DNA of 64,000 nt from assembly GCA_902168105.1 (NCBI GenBank), contig CABHOY010000055.1, positions 124,001 through 188,000 on the forward strand, written 5' to 3'. The notes beneath the pieces are model-generated. The model did no database searches and was not told the DNA's origin. It saw only the letters and a list, made by a program, of their open reading frames with translations. The DNA comes from an uncultured Flavihumibacter sp. Lineage in GTDB: Bacteria > Bacteroidota > Bacteroidia > Chitinophagales > Chitinophagaceae. Every line of letters starts with the position of its first letter. Within the stretch, counting starts at the first letter, position 1. Shown here piece after piece: positions 43,618 to 51,755 of this stretch. The position numbers and the translations under genes are program-made.

Positions 43618-45027
43618 ATGAAGATCAATTCCACTAAGGCCAACTGCATGCTGCGCAACTTTGCCGGCCCTGTTACAGTTGCCCTGTTTGCTGTACTGTT
43701 TGTATCACCGGGCTGCCGGAAAGAGGATGACAAGCCACCGAAAGCTGTAGACACAAAAGTAATTGCGGAGAACCTGGTATCTCCGTTGGGTCTGGTGGAA
43801 GCGCCGGACAAAAGTCACCGTTTATTTATTCATGACCAGATCGGTAAGATCTGGATTGTTGATGGCGATGGAACAAAGTTATCTAATCCTTTTCTCGATG
43901 TGACCAGCAGGATGGTCGCCCTGAACCCAAATTATGATGAACGCGGTTTGCTTGGATTCGCTTTTCATCCTAACTTCCGTAACAACGGAAAGTTTTACAT
44001 CTATTACACGTTACCTCCCCGTGCCGGTGGCCCCGAAGGTGGTGGCGCGTGGAATAATCTGAGCCGTATTTCAGAGTTCAGGGTTTCTGCCAGTGATCCT
44101 AATATGGCGGATATGAACACCGAAAAGGTAATACTCGAAATGGATGATCCGCAGAGCAACCATAACGGTGGCTCCATCGGGTTTGGAGAAGATGGCTATC
44201 TGTACATCGCGATAGGGGATGGCGGTGCCGCAAATGATGTGGCCCCCGGACATGTGGAAGACTGGTACGATGTGAACGGCGGAGGTAATGGACAGGATGT
44301 AGAGGCGAACCTGTTTGGTAACATCCTGCGAATAGATGTGAACAGCGGAAGTCCATATGGTATTCCTGCAAGTAACCCGTTTGTAGGCAAACCTGGTAAG
44401 GATGAGATCTGGGCGTATGGTTTCCGTAACCCTTACCGTTTCTCATTTGATATGGGCGGTTCACACTGGCTGTATGTTGGTGATGCCGGTCAGGCGCTTT
44501 ATGAAGAGATCGATGTGGTAACTAAAGGCGGTAATTATGGCTGGAATGTAAAGGAAGGCACACACTGTTTTGATGCCGCTAACAATACTGTGGAGCTGCC
44601 TGGTTGTCCGGTCCAGGATACTATGGGCAAACAGTTGATAGACCCTGTGATCGAAATGAACAATGCTAACAATCCTAAAGGAGGCAAGGCTACTACGATA
44701 ATAGGAGGGAACGTATACCGTGGTAATGATCTGCCGCAACTGAGAGGAAAATACATCTTTGGTATTTTCTCCCAGCCAGGTGGTACGCCTAATGCAGAAT
44801 TATATACCAGTAGTCCGGCGGGCAGCGGCCTATGGTCTTTCACTGAGCTGATCCTGAAAGATCGTCCTAATGATATAGGTTATTACCTGAAAGGTTTTGG
44901 ACAGGACCAGGACGGAGAAGTGTACGTTACAGTTTCCGGAATGTCAGGACCATCAGGAAACACGGGTAAGGTGCTGAAGCTGGTGGCGGAAAAGAAAGAG
45001 AACAACGGTCATGGTGGAAAATACTAG
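43618..45027 (+). CDS. Glucose/Sorbosone dehydrogenase-like lipoprotein (PQQ-type propeller)
   Basis: A 469-residue protein with a lipoprotein-like signal (ALFAVLFVSPGC). The body is a six-bladed beta-propeller of the GSDH/PQQ-dependent soluble glucose dehydrogenase type. Blades include AENLVSPLGLVEAPDKSHRL, RGLLGFAFHPNFRNNGKFYI, the calcium/PQQ region SNHNGGSIGFGEDGYLYIAI and GDGGAANDVAPGH, and EIWAYGFRNPYRFSFD with GNYGWNVKEGTHCFD. The family oxidises aldose sugars at the periplasmic face, but many members of this branch lack an identified substrate. No PQQ synthesis genes are in view. Confidence 0.85.
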   Translation: MKINSTKANCMLRNFAGPVTVALFAVLFVSPGCRKEDDKPPKAVDTKVIAENLVSPLGLVEAPDKSHRLFIHDQIGKIWIVDGDGTKLSNPFLDVTSRMVALNPNYDERGLLGFAFHPNFRNNGKFYIYYTLPPRAGGPEGGGAWNNLSRISEFRVSASDPNMADMNTEKVILEMDDPQSNHNGGSIGFGEDGYLYIAIGDGGAANDVAPGHVEDWYDVNGGGNGQDVEANLFGNILRIDVNSGSPYGIPASNPFVGKPGKDEIWAYGFRNPYRFSFDMGGSHWLYVGDAGQALYEEIDVVTKGGNYGWNVKEGTHCFDAANNTVELPGCPVQDTMGKQLIDPVIEMNNANNPKGGKATTIIGGNVYRGNDLPQLRGKYIFGIFSQPGGTPNAELYTSSPAGSGLWSFTELILKDRPNDIGYYLKGFGQDQDGEVYVTVSGMSGPSGNTGKVLKLVAEKKENNGHGGKY

Positions 45028-45045
45028 CCTTTAACCGGTGCACGC

Positions 45046-45076
45046 AAGCCCCCTGGTAAAACCGGGGGGCTTTTTT
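45046..45076 (+). terminator. Rho-independent terminator after the dehydrogenase gene
   Basis: AAGCCCCCTGGT (45046-45057) pairs with ACCGGGGGGCTT (45061-45072), with a T-G wobble and a 3-nt loop, followed by a T-run. It lies 19 nt after the stop at 45027 and is a strong intrinsic terminator. Confidence 0.9.
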
Positions 45077-45145
45077 ATTGCTTCGGGCAATACTCTTCCT
45101 TCTTTAAGGCCTGGGATAAGCACGCCATAATACCCAATTCTTTCC

Positions 45146-45264
45146 AATAACCTATTTATAACTTATCATCAACCCGTATATAAGCCATATATAACCCATA
45201 CCTCTTAGATATGGGTTATATATGGCTTATATACGGGTTATATATGGGTTATATATGGGTTATC
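45146..45264. repeat. 11-bp-periodic tandem repeat arranged as a perfect 30-bp palindrome
   Basis: On the plus strand, five 11-bp units with consensus TATGGGTTATA occupy 45210-45264 (second unit TATGGCTTATA, third TACGGGTTATA, last ending TATC). To the left, five reverse-complement units of TATAACCCATA type occupy 45146-45200, the outer ones degenerate. The inner parts, 45171-45200 and 45210-45239, are perfect 30-bp inverted copies around a 9-nt centre (CCTCTTAGA). The period is close to one helical turn, so every unit faces the same side of the DNA. The array lies between a strong terminator and the HopJ-like gene. Confidence 0.9.
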
Positions 45265-45427
45265 TCTGTTAGCGCGCTATAGTAGCGCATTTACAGAGAC
45301 AGTACAAATATCTTGTTTTGTTACTGTAGGTCAATAAATACTTTATAGTTTAATCAAATTTAGTATAAAATAGCTGGGATAAGGGGAAGTCTACGTTTTA
45401 AGATGTCGGGCATTACTTTTAAATTTC

Positions 45428-45449
45428 TATTTTTGACCCGTTAAACGGG
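45428..45449 (+). promoter_or_regulatory. Promoter -7 box and adjoining dyad before the HopJ-like gene
   Basis: TATTTTTG (45428-45435) matches the TAnnTTTG -7 box. It is followed by the dyad CCCGTT-A-AACGGG (45437-45449) over the expected start of transcription. No convincing -33 TTG is seen at the normal distance. The ATG of the downstream gene is at 45500. Confidence 0.4.
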
Positions 45450-45499
45450 GCGTGCAATCAGCACAACTTGACATTGATTTATACATAGTATTCCGGATG

Positions 45500-45838
45500 A
45501 AAGAACAAATAGCAACCCTGATTGAAACGTTAAAGACCAATTCAATCATGTTCAAAGAGGTAATAGCATTTATAGAAACTTATTATCAGCATCAGCCAAC
45601 GGCCTTCAAAAATGGAGAGGCGTATAATGAAGCAACACAGAACCAGGGCAGCGCCAAGGTTTTCGCTTTCGCGAAGCTGAACGGATTAAGTAAGGAAGAT
45701 ACGCTCTACTTATTTGCCGAACATTATCAGGCGGTATTGAATACTCCGGATGCTACTGATCACCAGAATATCAGGCAATTTATGTTGCATGGCTGGCAGG
45801 GTGTCGTTCTGGAAGGCGAGGCGTTGCTTGCGAAGTAA
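45500..45838 (+). CDS. HopJ-type effector family protein
   Basis: A 112-residue protein counted from the ATG at 45500. It matches the HopJ family (named after a Pseudomonas type III effector) over nearly its whole length: PTAFKNGEAYNEATQNQGSA, KVFAFAKLNGLSKEDTLYLF and LNTPDATDHQNIRQFMLHGW. Homologues are widespread in environmental bacteria without type III secretion, so a housekeeping role is more likely than effector function here. No secretion signal is present. Confidence 0.88.
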   Translation, partial: KEQIATLIETLKTNSIMFKEVIAFIETYYQHQPTAFKNGEAYNEATQNQGSAKVFAFAKLNGLSKEDTLYLFAEHYQAVLNTPDATDHQNIRQFMLHGWQGVVLEGEALLAK

Positions 45839-45851
45839 TGCCAGGTCTCCT

Positions 45852-45915
45852 TACCTAAAACAATCAGAAAGGCCATAAATCCCCGGATTTATGGCCTTTC
45901 TGATTGTTTTAGGTA
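45852..45915. terminator. Bidirectional terminator, perfect 31-bp inverted repeat
   Basis: Positions 45852-45882 and 45885-45915 are perfect inverted copies with a 2-nt spacer (CC). Each arm contains AAAACAATCAG on its outer side, so each strand ends in a T-rich segment. It separates the convergent HopJ-like gene (stop 45838) and the secreted-protein gene (stop 45926) and is expected to terminate both. Confidence 0.85.
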
Positions 45916-45925
45916 TAACTACTCG

Positions 45926-47161
45926 TTAATGCCTCCAAAGCGCTTTAATGGTGCTTTCCTGCGAATATCCGATGGGACATGCCGCGCTTTTGGTATTCGC
46001 ACGGTAGCTGCCCTGAGATTCGTTCTTACAGGTGATCATACGGCATCCCGGCATTTCGAGGTGGCCGTTGGGGTCCGTTTGCCTGATCCAGTTATAGGCA
46101 TACTTTAGCCAGTTGTTCCGGTAGGCTTCTGCCTGAAGGGACAGCCAGGATATCTCATCCCATCCCCAGATAAAGTGAGAAGTAGTATCCGCCACGCCAG
46201 GTGTTTTGCTGATGCCAAAATTGTCAAATTCGACCAGGTATGGCAGATGATCGCATTGCCAGCCACTGGGAGTAACAGCCCCCTTACTTTTGTTATAGAG
46301 GCCATCCAGATAGTTTATCTGGAGTTTCCCTTCGAATGGTTTTTCCGGGATCTCTTTTATGCGCAAGGGAAAAGAGTTAAAATCCAACAGGCTTTTATTG
46401 CCTTCAAGCATTCCTCCGTAAGGTACATGTGCGTCTAATAACACCCAATGCCGGCGGGCATTTGTTTTTGCATAAGCACGGATCTTACTGATCAATGCCG
46501 CCCACGCTTTTTTACCCGGATCGTTCATGCCCATCAGTTCAATTTGTCCGAGGTGAAATGCTTCACAACCAATATTCATATACGAACAGGCCAGGAAATA
46601 CATCCAAAGTTGGGTTTCGGGTTCACTGATGTCAGGAACACTACTGCCTTTACGCCAGTGGTCCACGAATTTGCCCTGCCGGTTCAGCATGGCCGTATAG
46701 GAAAAATTCCGTGCTACAACGGGTAAGTCAAAAGCTTTGAATACCCAGGCAGGCACGGGTACCTGGCCGGCTTCTTCTGTCACGATCTCAAATAGACATC
46801 CCTGGAAGACGATATCCGGATCAGTTGCATGTAAGTGGTTTATGATTGACCGTGCGGTATCCCAGAAGGCCGCTTTGTTCAGCAGGCTTTCACCGCCCCA
46901 GCGATAAATAGCCCGGCCCATGAATTTGGCGCCGAGGTTTTGAACCATCCTGATATCATCGGTATGATATGGGTAGGGGCGTTTCCCTTCCGGATTTTCG
47001 GGGATTAGCAGGTATACCATGGTAATAGCCCTTTCCAGGTAATTATCAAGCACTTGCCGCGAAATACCATTTTCGTCAAACTGATAAGGCTTCTTTTGAC
47101 CTGCAGTGAAGGAGGGGTAGAAAAGCATGGCCATGAAGACAAGTAACGTGGTTTTCATCAA
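45926..47161 (-). CDS. Secreted protein of unknown function
   Basis: A 411-residue protein with a signal peptide (LLVFMAMLFYPSFTAGQ). The mature part is rich in aromatic residues and Trp: GAKFMGRAIYRWGGESLLNK, TQLWMYFLACSYMNIGCEAF, TSHFIWGWDEISWLSLQAEA and a C-terminal GHLEMPGCRMITCKNESQGS. The helical, aromatic pattern is reminiscent of alpha/alpha-barrel carbohydrate-active proteins but no family signature is certain. Four cysteines in the last third suggest disulfides in the periplasm. Neighbours give no clue. Confidence 0.7.
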   Translation of the reverse strand: MMKTTLLVFMAMLFYPSFTAGQKKPYQFDENGISRQVLDNYLERAITMVYLLIPENPEGKRPYPYHTDDIRMVQNLGAKFMGRAIYRWGGESLLNKAAFWDTARSIINHLHATDPDIVFQGCLFEIVTEEAGQVPVPAWVFKAFDLPVVARNFSYTAMLNRQGKFVDHWRKGSSVPDISEPETQLWMYFLACSYMNIGCEAFHLGQIELMGMNDPGKKAWAALISKIRAYAKTNARRHWVLLDAHVPYGGMLEGNKSLLDFNSFPLRIKEIPEKPFEGKLQINYLDGLYNKSKGAVTPSGWQCDHLPYLVEFDNFGISKTPGVADTTSHFIWGWDEISWLSLQAEAYRNNWLKYAYNWIRQTDPNGHLEMPGCRMITCKNESQGSYRANTKSAACPIGYSQESTIKALWRH

Positions 47162-47191
47162 TGGAACTTTTTTAAGGGATGGATGATCTGC

Positions 47192-47229
47192 AAAAAAAAT
47201 ACCGGAAAGAGCTTGAATCTTTCCGGTAT
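47192..47229 (-). terminator. Rho-independent terminator
   Basis: ATACCGGAAAGA (47199-47210) pairs perfectly with TCTTTCCGGTAT (47218-47229) across a 7-nt loop. On the minus strand it is followed by a run of T (plus 47192-47199). It ends the secreted-protein gene that stops at 47242. Confidence 0.85.
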
Positions 47230-47241
47230 CTGTTCAAATAC

Positions 47242-47784
47242 TTATTGACAAAGGACTTCTGCAAACTTTTTGGTCGTGTAGGCCTTTAAAAGTTTGTAAG
47301 ATATTTTTAAAGCGTCTGCTGCTGTTGCTTCTGCAGGGACGATGTTTTTGTCGTCCATGTAACGCAGCACCTGATCATCTTTTACATAAGTACGATGTTC
47401 GGTCTTTGTTTCCGGTCCTATTGCTGGTCCGCCGATAAGCGTTTCGTAGCAGAAAATGAACTTACCTGACTGAAAATAGAATTCACGATTCCAGCTACCA
47501 TCGCCTATACTACCTGATTCGACGATCTTTACGATCTCCTTTTTCTGGTTGAGGAAGTACTTCACCTGTCCTCCCTCAACGCATCCTTCGGCCTCGTATT
47601 TGAAACCTTCAGTTATGAGTTTGGCGGTGTTTATGTTCTTATACTCAGCACGGATAACGTTGATGGCAGCTGTAGTGTCTATGCCAGATGTTGGCACTGT
47701 TGATCTCTGCGAGGCAAGGGTTTTTACCCAGGTCATGCCAACGATCGCCAGCAGGATGATTTGGGCACGGATAAATAAGGTCAT
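47242..47784 (-). CDS. Exported protein of unknown function
   Basis: A 180-residue protein with an N-terminal signal (IILLAIVGMTWVKTLASQ). The mature part looks like a single alpha/beta domain: TAAINVIRAEYKNINTAKLI, KYEAEGCVEGGQVKYFLNQK, KIVESGSIGDGSWNREFYF and FIFCYETLIGGPAIGPETKT. Two cysteines could pair in the periplasm. No known family is recognised. Confidence 0.65.
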   Translation of the reverse strand: MTLFIRAQIILLAIVGMTWVKTLASQRSTVPTSGIDTTAAINVIRAEYKNINTAKLITEGFKYEAEGCVEGGQVKYFLNQKKEIVKIVESGSIGDGSWNREFYFQSGKFIFCYETLIGGPAIGPETKTEHRTYVKDDQVLRYMDDKNIVPAEATAADALKISYKLLKAYTTKKFAEVLCQ

Positions 47785-47920
47785 ATTGAATAGGCGTTAT
47801 TACAGTATGAAAGTATAAAATGTTATTTTAAACAGATTATTAAATCTTGGAAAATTGTTGATCGGTAGGCGGAGCCGTCCTTGCTGCCAGAAAATGGACC
47901 GGCTTTCCTATCTTAGTACC

Positions 47921-48853
47921 ATGGAAAACAAGCGTGTTATATTTTTTCTGTTTGACCATGTGCATCTGATGGACCTGGCGGGGGCGGTAACTGTTTTCTA
48001 CGAAGCAGGATGTTGTGGTCATCCGTATGAATTACGGTATGTATCACCTTATATGTCGCCGGGCACCTCTTCCGGACTTGGTTTTACCCGCGTTGAGCCA
48101 CTGGATGCAGTTAGTATCCAATCCGGCGATATCGTGATCGTAGCTGGTATGGACCTGTCGAAGTGGGACCGTACAGATGATGCTGTATGGATCCCCTGGC
48201 TGCAACACGCTGTTATGGTGGGCGCTACGGTATGCTCCATCTGCACGGCTGCATTCGCACTGGCGGTAGCCGGACTGCTGGATGGGCGTAGTTGCACTAC
48301 ACACTGGGGATATACAGCTGCATTACAACAGCATTTTCCGAAGTTGCAGGTGATGGAGAACAGGTTGTTCGTAAAGAGTGATAACATTTACACCAGCGCA
48401 GGCATCTCTACTGGTATCGACCTGGCGTTATTTCTTGTGGAAGAACATTACGGGCCTACTTTTGCGTATGCCGTTGCCAAAGACATGGTGATGTATATAC
48501 GTCGTGACGGAACGGCTTCCCAGCATAGCATCCATCTGCAACATAGGCAACATATCAACCATCAGATACATGAGGTGCAGGATTATATCACACATCATCT
48601 GCACACAAAACTGACGATCACTGAACTGGCTGAAATGGTGCATATGTCGCCCAGAAATCTCACCCGCCTGTTCAAATTAACCACAGGTATCACCATTGGA
48701 GATTATATCCGTAACCTGCGTGAGGAAAAGGCCACACAGTTGCTGAATGAAGGCCAGAAGCTGGCATGGGTGGCCAAGACCTGCGGTATCGGCAGCACAC
48801 GGCAACTGGGATTGCTGGCGAAGAAAGCTGGCGTAAAACGAAAAATGGCCTGA
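47921..48853 (+). CDS. GlxA-type AraC regulator with DJ-1/PfpI sensor domain
   Basis: A 310-residue protein from the ATG at 47921. The N-terminal ~190 residues are a DJ-1/PfpI domain (RVIFFLFDHVHLMDLAGAVT, nucleophile-elbow-like VCSICTAAFALAVAGLLDGR, TSAGISTGIDLALFLVEE). The C-terminus is an AraC helix-turn-helix pair (LTITELAEMVHMSPRNLTRL, then TQLLNEGQKLAWVAKTCGIG). The combination defines the GlxA/FtrA group of regulators. The next gene is a free-standing DJ-1-type protein with closely similar motifs and is a likely target. Confidence 0.9.
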   Translation: MENKRVIFFLFDHVHLMDLAGAVTVFYEAGCCGHPYELRYVSPYMSPGTSSGLGFTRVEPLDAVSIQSGDIVIVAGMDLSKWDRTDDAVWIPWLQHAVMVGATVCSICTAAFALAVAGLLDGRSCTTHWGYTAALQQHFPKLQVMENRLFVKSDNIYTSAGISTGIDLALFLVEEHYGPTFAYAVAKDMVMYIRRDGTASQHSIHLQHRQHINHQIHEVQDYITHHLHTKLTITELAEMVHMSPRNLTRLFKLTTGITIGDYIRNLREEKATQLLNEGQKLAWVAKTCGIGSTRQLGLLAKKAGVKRKMA

Positions 48854-48873
48854 TTAGCAAAATTTTGTCCTTC

Positions 48874-48900
48874 TTTGCACGATACCGCCGCCGTACTTTG
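48874..48900 (+). promoter_or_regulatory. Promoter candidate for the DJ-1/PfpI gene
   Basis: TTTG (48874-48877) and TACTTTG (48894-48900) resemble -33 and -7 boxes with slightly short spacing (16 nt) and a one-base deletion in the -7 box. They lie 19 nt before the ATG at 48919. Confidence 0.4.
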
Positions 48901-48918
48901 TGCGTATAATAATACCAG

Positions 48919-49689
48919 ATGAAACAGCTATTAATTTTGCTGTTGTGTATACCATTATGGGGGAATGCACAACAAAAGACGGACGACTATGTTTGTCCGC
49001 CATGCGGTCAATGCGATTCAATTGTATATCATAAGCCGGGCGTATGTCCGCATTGCGGCATGACGTTGATACTCCGTGATACCACTAAAGCGCCAAAGCA
49101 GCAACTAAACAGCATCTGCTTCTACCTGTATAATGGCACAGAAGTACTTGATTTTGCTGGTCCGCTGGAAGTATTTTCCTATGCCGGTTTTAAAATATTC
49201 ACTGTGGGTAAAACCAAAGCACCTGTAACGGTGCAGGGCATATTAAAAGTGATCCCGGACTACAGTATAGAAGATGCACCACCGGCAGATATCTTTGCTA
49301 TCTTCGGTGGAGATGATGGTGTGGCCGCCGGTGATCCTGAAGTGATCAGCTGGATCAAACGCAGAGATGCTGCTACGAAAGGTTATTTCTCGGTATGCAC
49401 AGGTGCATTCGTATTGGCTAATGCAGGGCTGTTAGACAGTCTCACAGTGACGACCTTTCACAAAAGTATTAACTCACTACAGAAGGCTGTACCTTCTGCT
49501 AAAGTGCTGGTAGATGTACGCTATGTAGACAATGGACGGGTCATTACTACTGCCGGTATTTCGGCGGGCATAGACGGTGCATTGCACCTGGTGGCGAGGT
49601 TGAAGGGTGAAGCGGAAGCACTGCGTATTGCCAGGCATATGGAATATGACAAGTATGTACCTGAACAGGGATTGGTAGTGCAGCATTGA
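48919..49689 (+). CDS. DJ-1/PfpI protein with N-terminal heavy-metal-binding-like motif
   Basis: A 256-residue protein with a short signal peptide (LLILLLCIPLWGNAQ). Residues about 22-50 hold four paired cysteines (YVCPPCGQCDSIVYHKPGVC, PHCGM) resembling the heavy-metal-binding domain often fused to periplasmic proteins. From about residue 65 a DJ-1/PfpI domain runs to the end: GTEVLDFAGPLEVFSYAGFK, FSVCTGAFVLANAGLLDS with the nucleophile Cys, TTAGISAGIDGALHLVAR. It is probably periplasmic and may bind metals or sense small electrophiles. It follows the GlxA-type regulator and shares its domain. Confidence 0.85.
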   Translation: MKQLLILLLCIPLWGNAQQKTDDYVCPPCGQCDSIVYHKPGVCPHCGMTLILRDTTKAPKQQLNSICFYLYNGTEVLDFAGPLEVFSYAGFKIFTVGKTKAPVTVQGILKVIPDYSIEDAPPADIFAIFGGDDGVAAGDPEVISWIKRRDAATKGYFSVCTGAFVLANAGLLDSLTVTTFHKSINSLQKAVPSAKVLVDVRYVDNGRVITTAGISAGIDGALHLVARLKGEAEALRIARHMEYDKYVPEQGLVVQH

Positions 49690-49718
49690 GGAAGGGAGCT
49701 GAAGAAAATATATCAGGA

Positions 49719-49771
49719 CCACGCAGAGGCTCTCTGCTTATTTTAGTGATAGCATAATGGCCTCTGCGTGG
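49719..49771. repeat. 12-bp inverted repeat between convergent genes
   Basis: CCACGCAGAGGC (49719-49730) and GCCTCTGCGTGG (49760-49771) are perfect inverted copies separated by 29 nt. No T-run follows on either side, so it is not a classical terminator, though it lies between two converging genes and may still act in 3' end formation. Confidence 0.6.
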
Positions 49772-49779
49772 ATATAATC

Positions 49780-50544
49780 CTATTTACAGTAATTTTCTAT
49801 GTATTCCTCTGTTAGGACAACTCCTCCTAAATCACGGGCTTTTATAAAGTATGAACAGGCATTTTCCTTGTCGTTCATATCCAGTGATATTCTTCCCAGG
49901 TTGAAATAGGCAAATGAATTTCCCGGATAGAATTTAAGGGATCTGTTAACTGTCTGAAGACCTTCCGCTGCAGATATAGATTTTGATTGGGCAAATCCCA
50001 GGTTATTCAGCAGGGCGCCGGTCCATATGGAATCTTTAGTCTTCTTGAGACCTCTCTCGGCATATTTTATTGCGTTAGCATAATCCCCTGATTCTCCGCT
50101 GAAGTAAGCTAAATTCATATAAACTAAAACATTAGAGCTGTCCATTGATTTTGCTTTTTCAAGCGTAGCAATACATTCAGTGTAGCGATGTTCCTGTCCA
50201 AAGAGGTTAGACAGATTTACCACGTAACCGATTTCCCGTGGACGATCTTTTACCAGTTGTTCAAGATCTTTTATGGCGGAATCCAGTTTGCCTATATTCA
50301 TATAGGATGCTGATCTTGAAGAAAGTAACAGTGGATAGAGCGTGTCGTTTTTGGGAATAAGCGCAACGGCCTTATTCAAGAGCATAACTACTGAATCATA
50401 CGAACCTTTTTCATATTCACTTACCGCTTTGTTATAGTATTCAACTCCGGAAATTTTTTCTTCCTGCTGATCTGTTGTTTTTCGGTGCTGGCACGATGAG
50501 ATGTATAGAATGACGAGTAATATCAGGTAAACATATTTTTTCAT
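49780..50544 (-). CDS. TPR lipoprotein
   Basis: A 254-residue lipoprotein (MKKYVYLILLVILYISSC). The mature part is a series of tetratricopeptide-like helices: EYYNKAVSEYEKGSYDSVVM, SASYMNIGKLDSAIKDLEQL, LNLAYFSGESGDYANAIKYA-type segments and SFAYFNLGRISLDMNDKENA. Such proteins act as scaffolds on the periplasmic side of a membrane. No specific partner is indicated by the neighbours. Confidence 0.85.
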   Translation of the reverse strand: MKKYVYLILLVILYISSCQHRKTTDQQEEKISGVEYYNKAVSEYEKGSYDSVVMLLNKAVALIPKNDTLYPLLLSSRSASYMNIGKLDSAIKDLEQLVKDRPREIGYVVNLSNLFGQEHRYTECIATLEKAKSMDSSNVLVYMNLAYFSGESGDYANAIKYAERGLKKTKDSIWTGALLNNLGFAQSKSISAAEGLQTVNRSLKFYPGNSFAYFNLGRISLDMNDKENACSYFIKARDLGGVVLTEEYIENYCK

Positions 50545-50687
50545 TGATAGGGATATTAATTTGAACGGTTCAAAATGGTGGTAAGATAAAACACCCTTTT
50601 GGTACTTCCTAAGAGCAAGGAATGCCGTACGGCGCTATTTTACCTGAAAAAGGAATATCTTGGTAGAGAAATCATCCCATTAAGATC

Positions 50688-51728
50688 ATGAACAGGAGGA
50701 CATTGTACAAGCTGAAGCAGCTGGGGATCATTACTGTCATATGGCTGATAATAGGGTTTTTCATTCCTCTATATGACCGTCTTGCTTTATTTACCACCAA
50801 TGCAGTAACCCCACTGCCCAAATATACCATTGCCGAAGCCGTAGCTATTAACATGGGCGCTGCCTTTATAGGGGCTTTACTCGGGGGGAGTCTGTTGGTC
50901 TTTTATGTAAATGTAAAATTCCGCGATAAATCTTATGGGTATACCATTGTCACCGTTTTACTATCGTTCCTCGTAGTCGTTACGATCGTAAATATCGTAC
51001 TGCGACTCTTCGCCGTTCCTTCCGACCCTCTCCGGATCCTCAAGAACTGTATGATATGGGGCGTGGTAGTGGGCGTTACACAGTTATTCCTTCAGATCAA
51101 TAATAAATTCGGACAGGGTGTCTTCTGGAATATCCTGCGAGGTAAATATAATACTCCCAAAGAAGAAAGCAGGATCTTCATGTTCCTTGACCTGAATTCC
51201 TCGACCACTATTGCAGAAAAACTCGGCGCGAAAAAATACCATGCATTCCTCAAAGATATCTTTACCGATATCACCAACCCGATCCTCGATAACAAAGGAG
51301 AGATCTACCAGTATGTTGGCGATGAGGTGATCGTAGCCTGGAAGTATAATGACGGTATCCAGAACAGTAAATGTGTGCAATGCTTCTTTGATATAAAATA
51401 CCATCTGCAGCAACTAAACAATAAGTATATCGGACAGTACGGCCTGGCACCTTCTTTCAAGGCAGGTATTCATTGCGGTAAAGTAGTGGCCGGGGAAGTA
51501 GGCATTATTAAAAGAGATATTACTTACTCCGGCGATGTATTGAACACTACTTCACGCATACAGGACATGTGTAAAGAGTTCAATGAAGAAGTGATCGTGT
51601 CCGGTGATCTGGCTAAGTCTTTGCGGCTGGCGGATAAATTTGCCGCTCAGACTTTAGGTTCGATCAAATTGAAAGGTAAACAGCAAGAGATGTTGCTGGT
51701 TGCGTTGAAGTGGATAGGGGTGGAGTAG
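50688..51728 (+). CDS. Membrane-bound class III adenylate/guanylate cyclase
   Basis: A 346-residue protein. Four hydrophobic helices occupy about residues 10-32, 50-72, 85-108 and 118-138. The C-terminal class III cyclase domain has both metal-binding aspartates (RIFMFLDLNSSTTIAEKLGA and IYQYVGDEVIVAWK), with FKAGIHCGKVVAGEVGIIKR and the typical TGDVLNTTSRIQ-type motif (YSGDVLNTTSRIQDMCKEF). It should form a cyclic nucleotide at the inner membrane. The window also contains a Crp/Fnr-like gene, but nothing ties the two together. Confidence 0.9.
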   Translation: MNRRTLYKLKQLGIITVIWLIIGFFIPLYDRLALFTTNAVTPLPKYTIAEAVAINMGAAFIGALLGGSLLVFYVNVKFRDKSYGYTIVTVLLSFLVVVTIVNIVLRLFAVPSDPLRILKNCMIWGVVVGVTQLFLQINNKFGQGVFWNILRGKYNTPKEESRIFMFLDLNSSTTIAEKLGAKKYHAFLKDIFTDITNPILDNKGEIYQYVGDEVIVAWKYNDGIQNSKCVQCFFDIKYHLQQLNNKYIGQYGLAPSFKAGIHCGKVVAGEVGIIKRDITYSGDVLNTTSRIQDMCKEFNEEVIVSGDLAKSLRLADKFAAQTLGSIKLKGKQQEMLLVALKWIGVE

Positions 51729-51755
51729 GGGGATTGTAATGAACGTATAATGGTG

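Noticed and set aside
45146..45264. Possible CRISPR array
   Set aside because: Units are 11 bp, contiguous and inverted around a centre; there are no spacers and no cas genes.
45852..45915. Attachment site or insertion-sequence end
   Set aside because: No transposase or integrase nearby and no flanking duplication; location between convergent stops fits a terminator.
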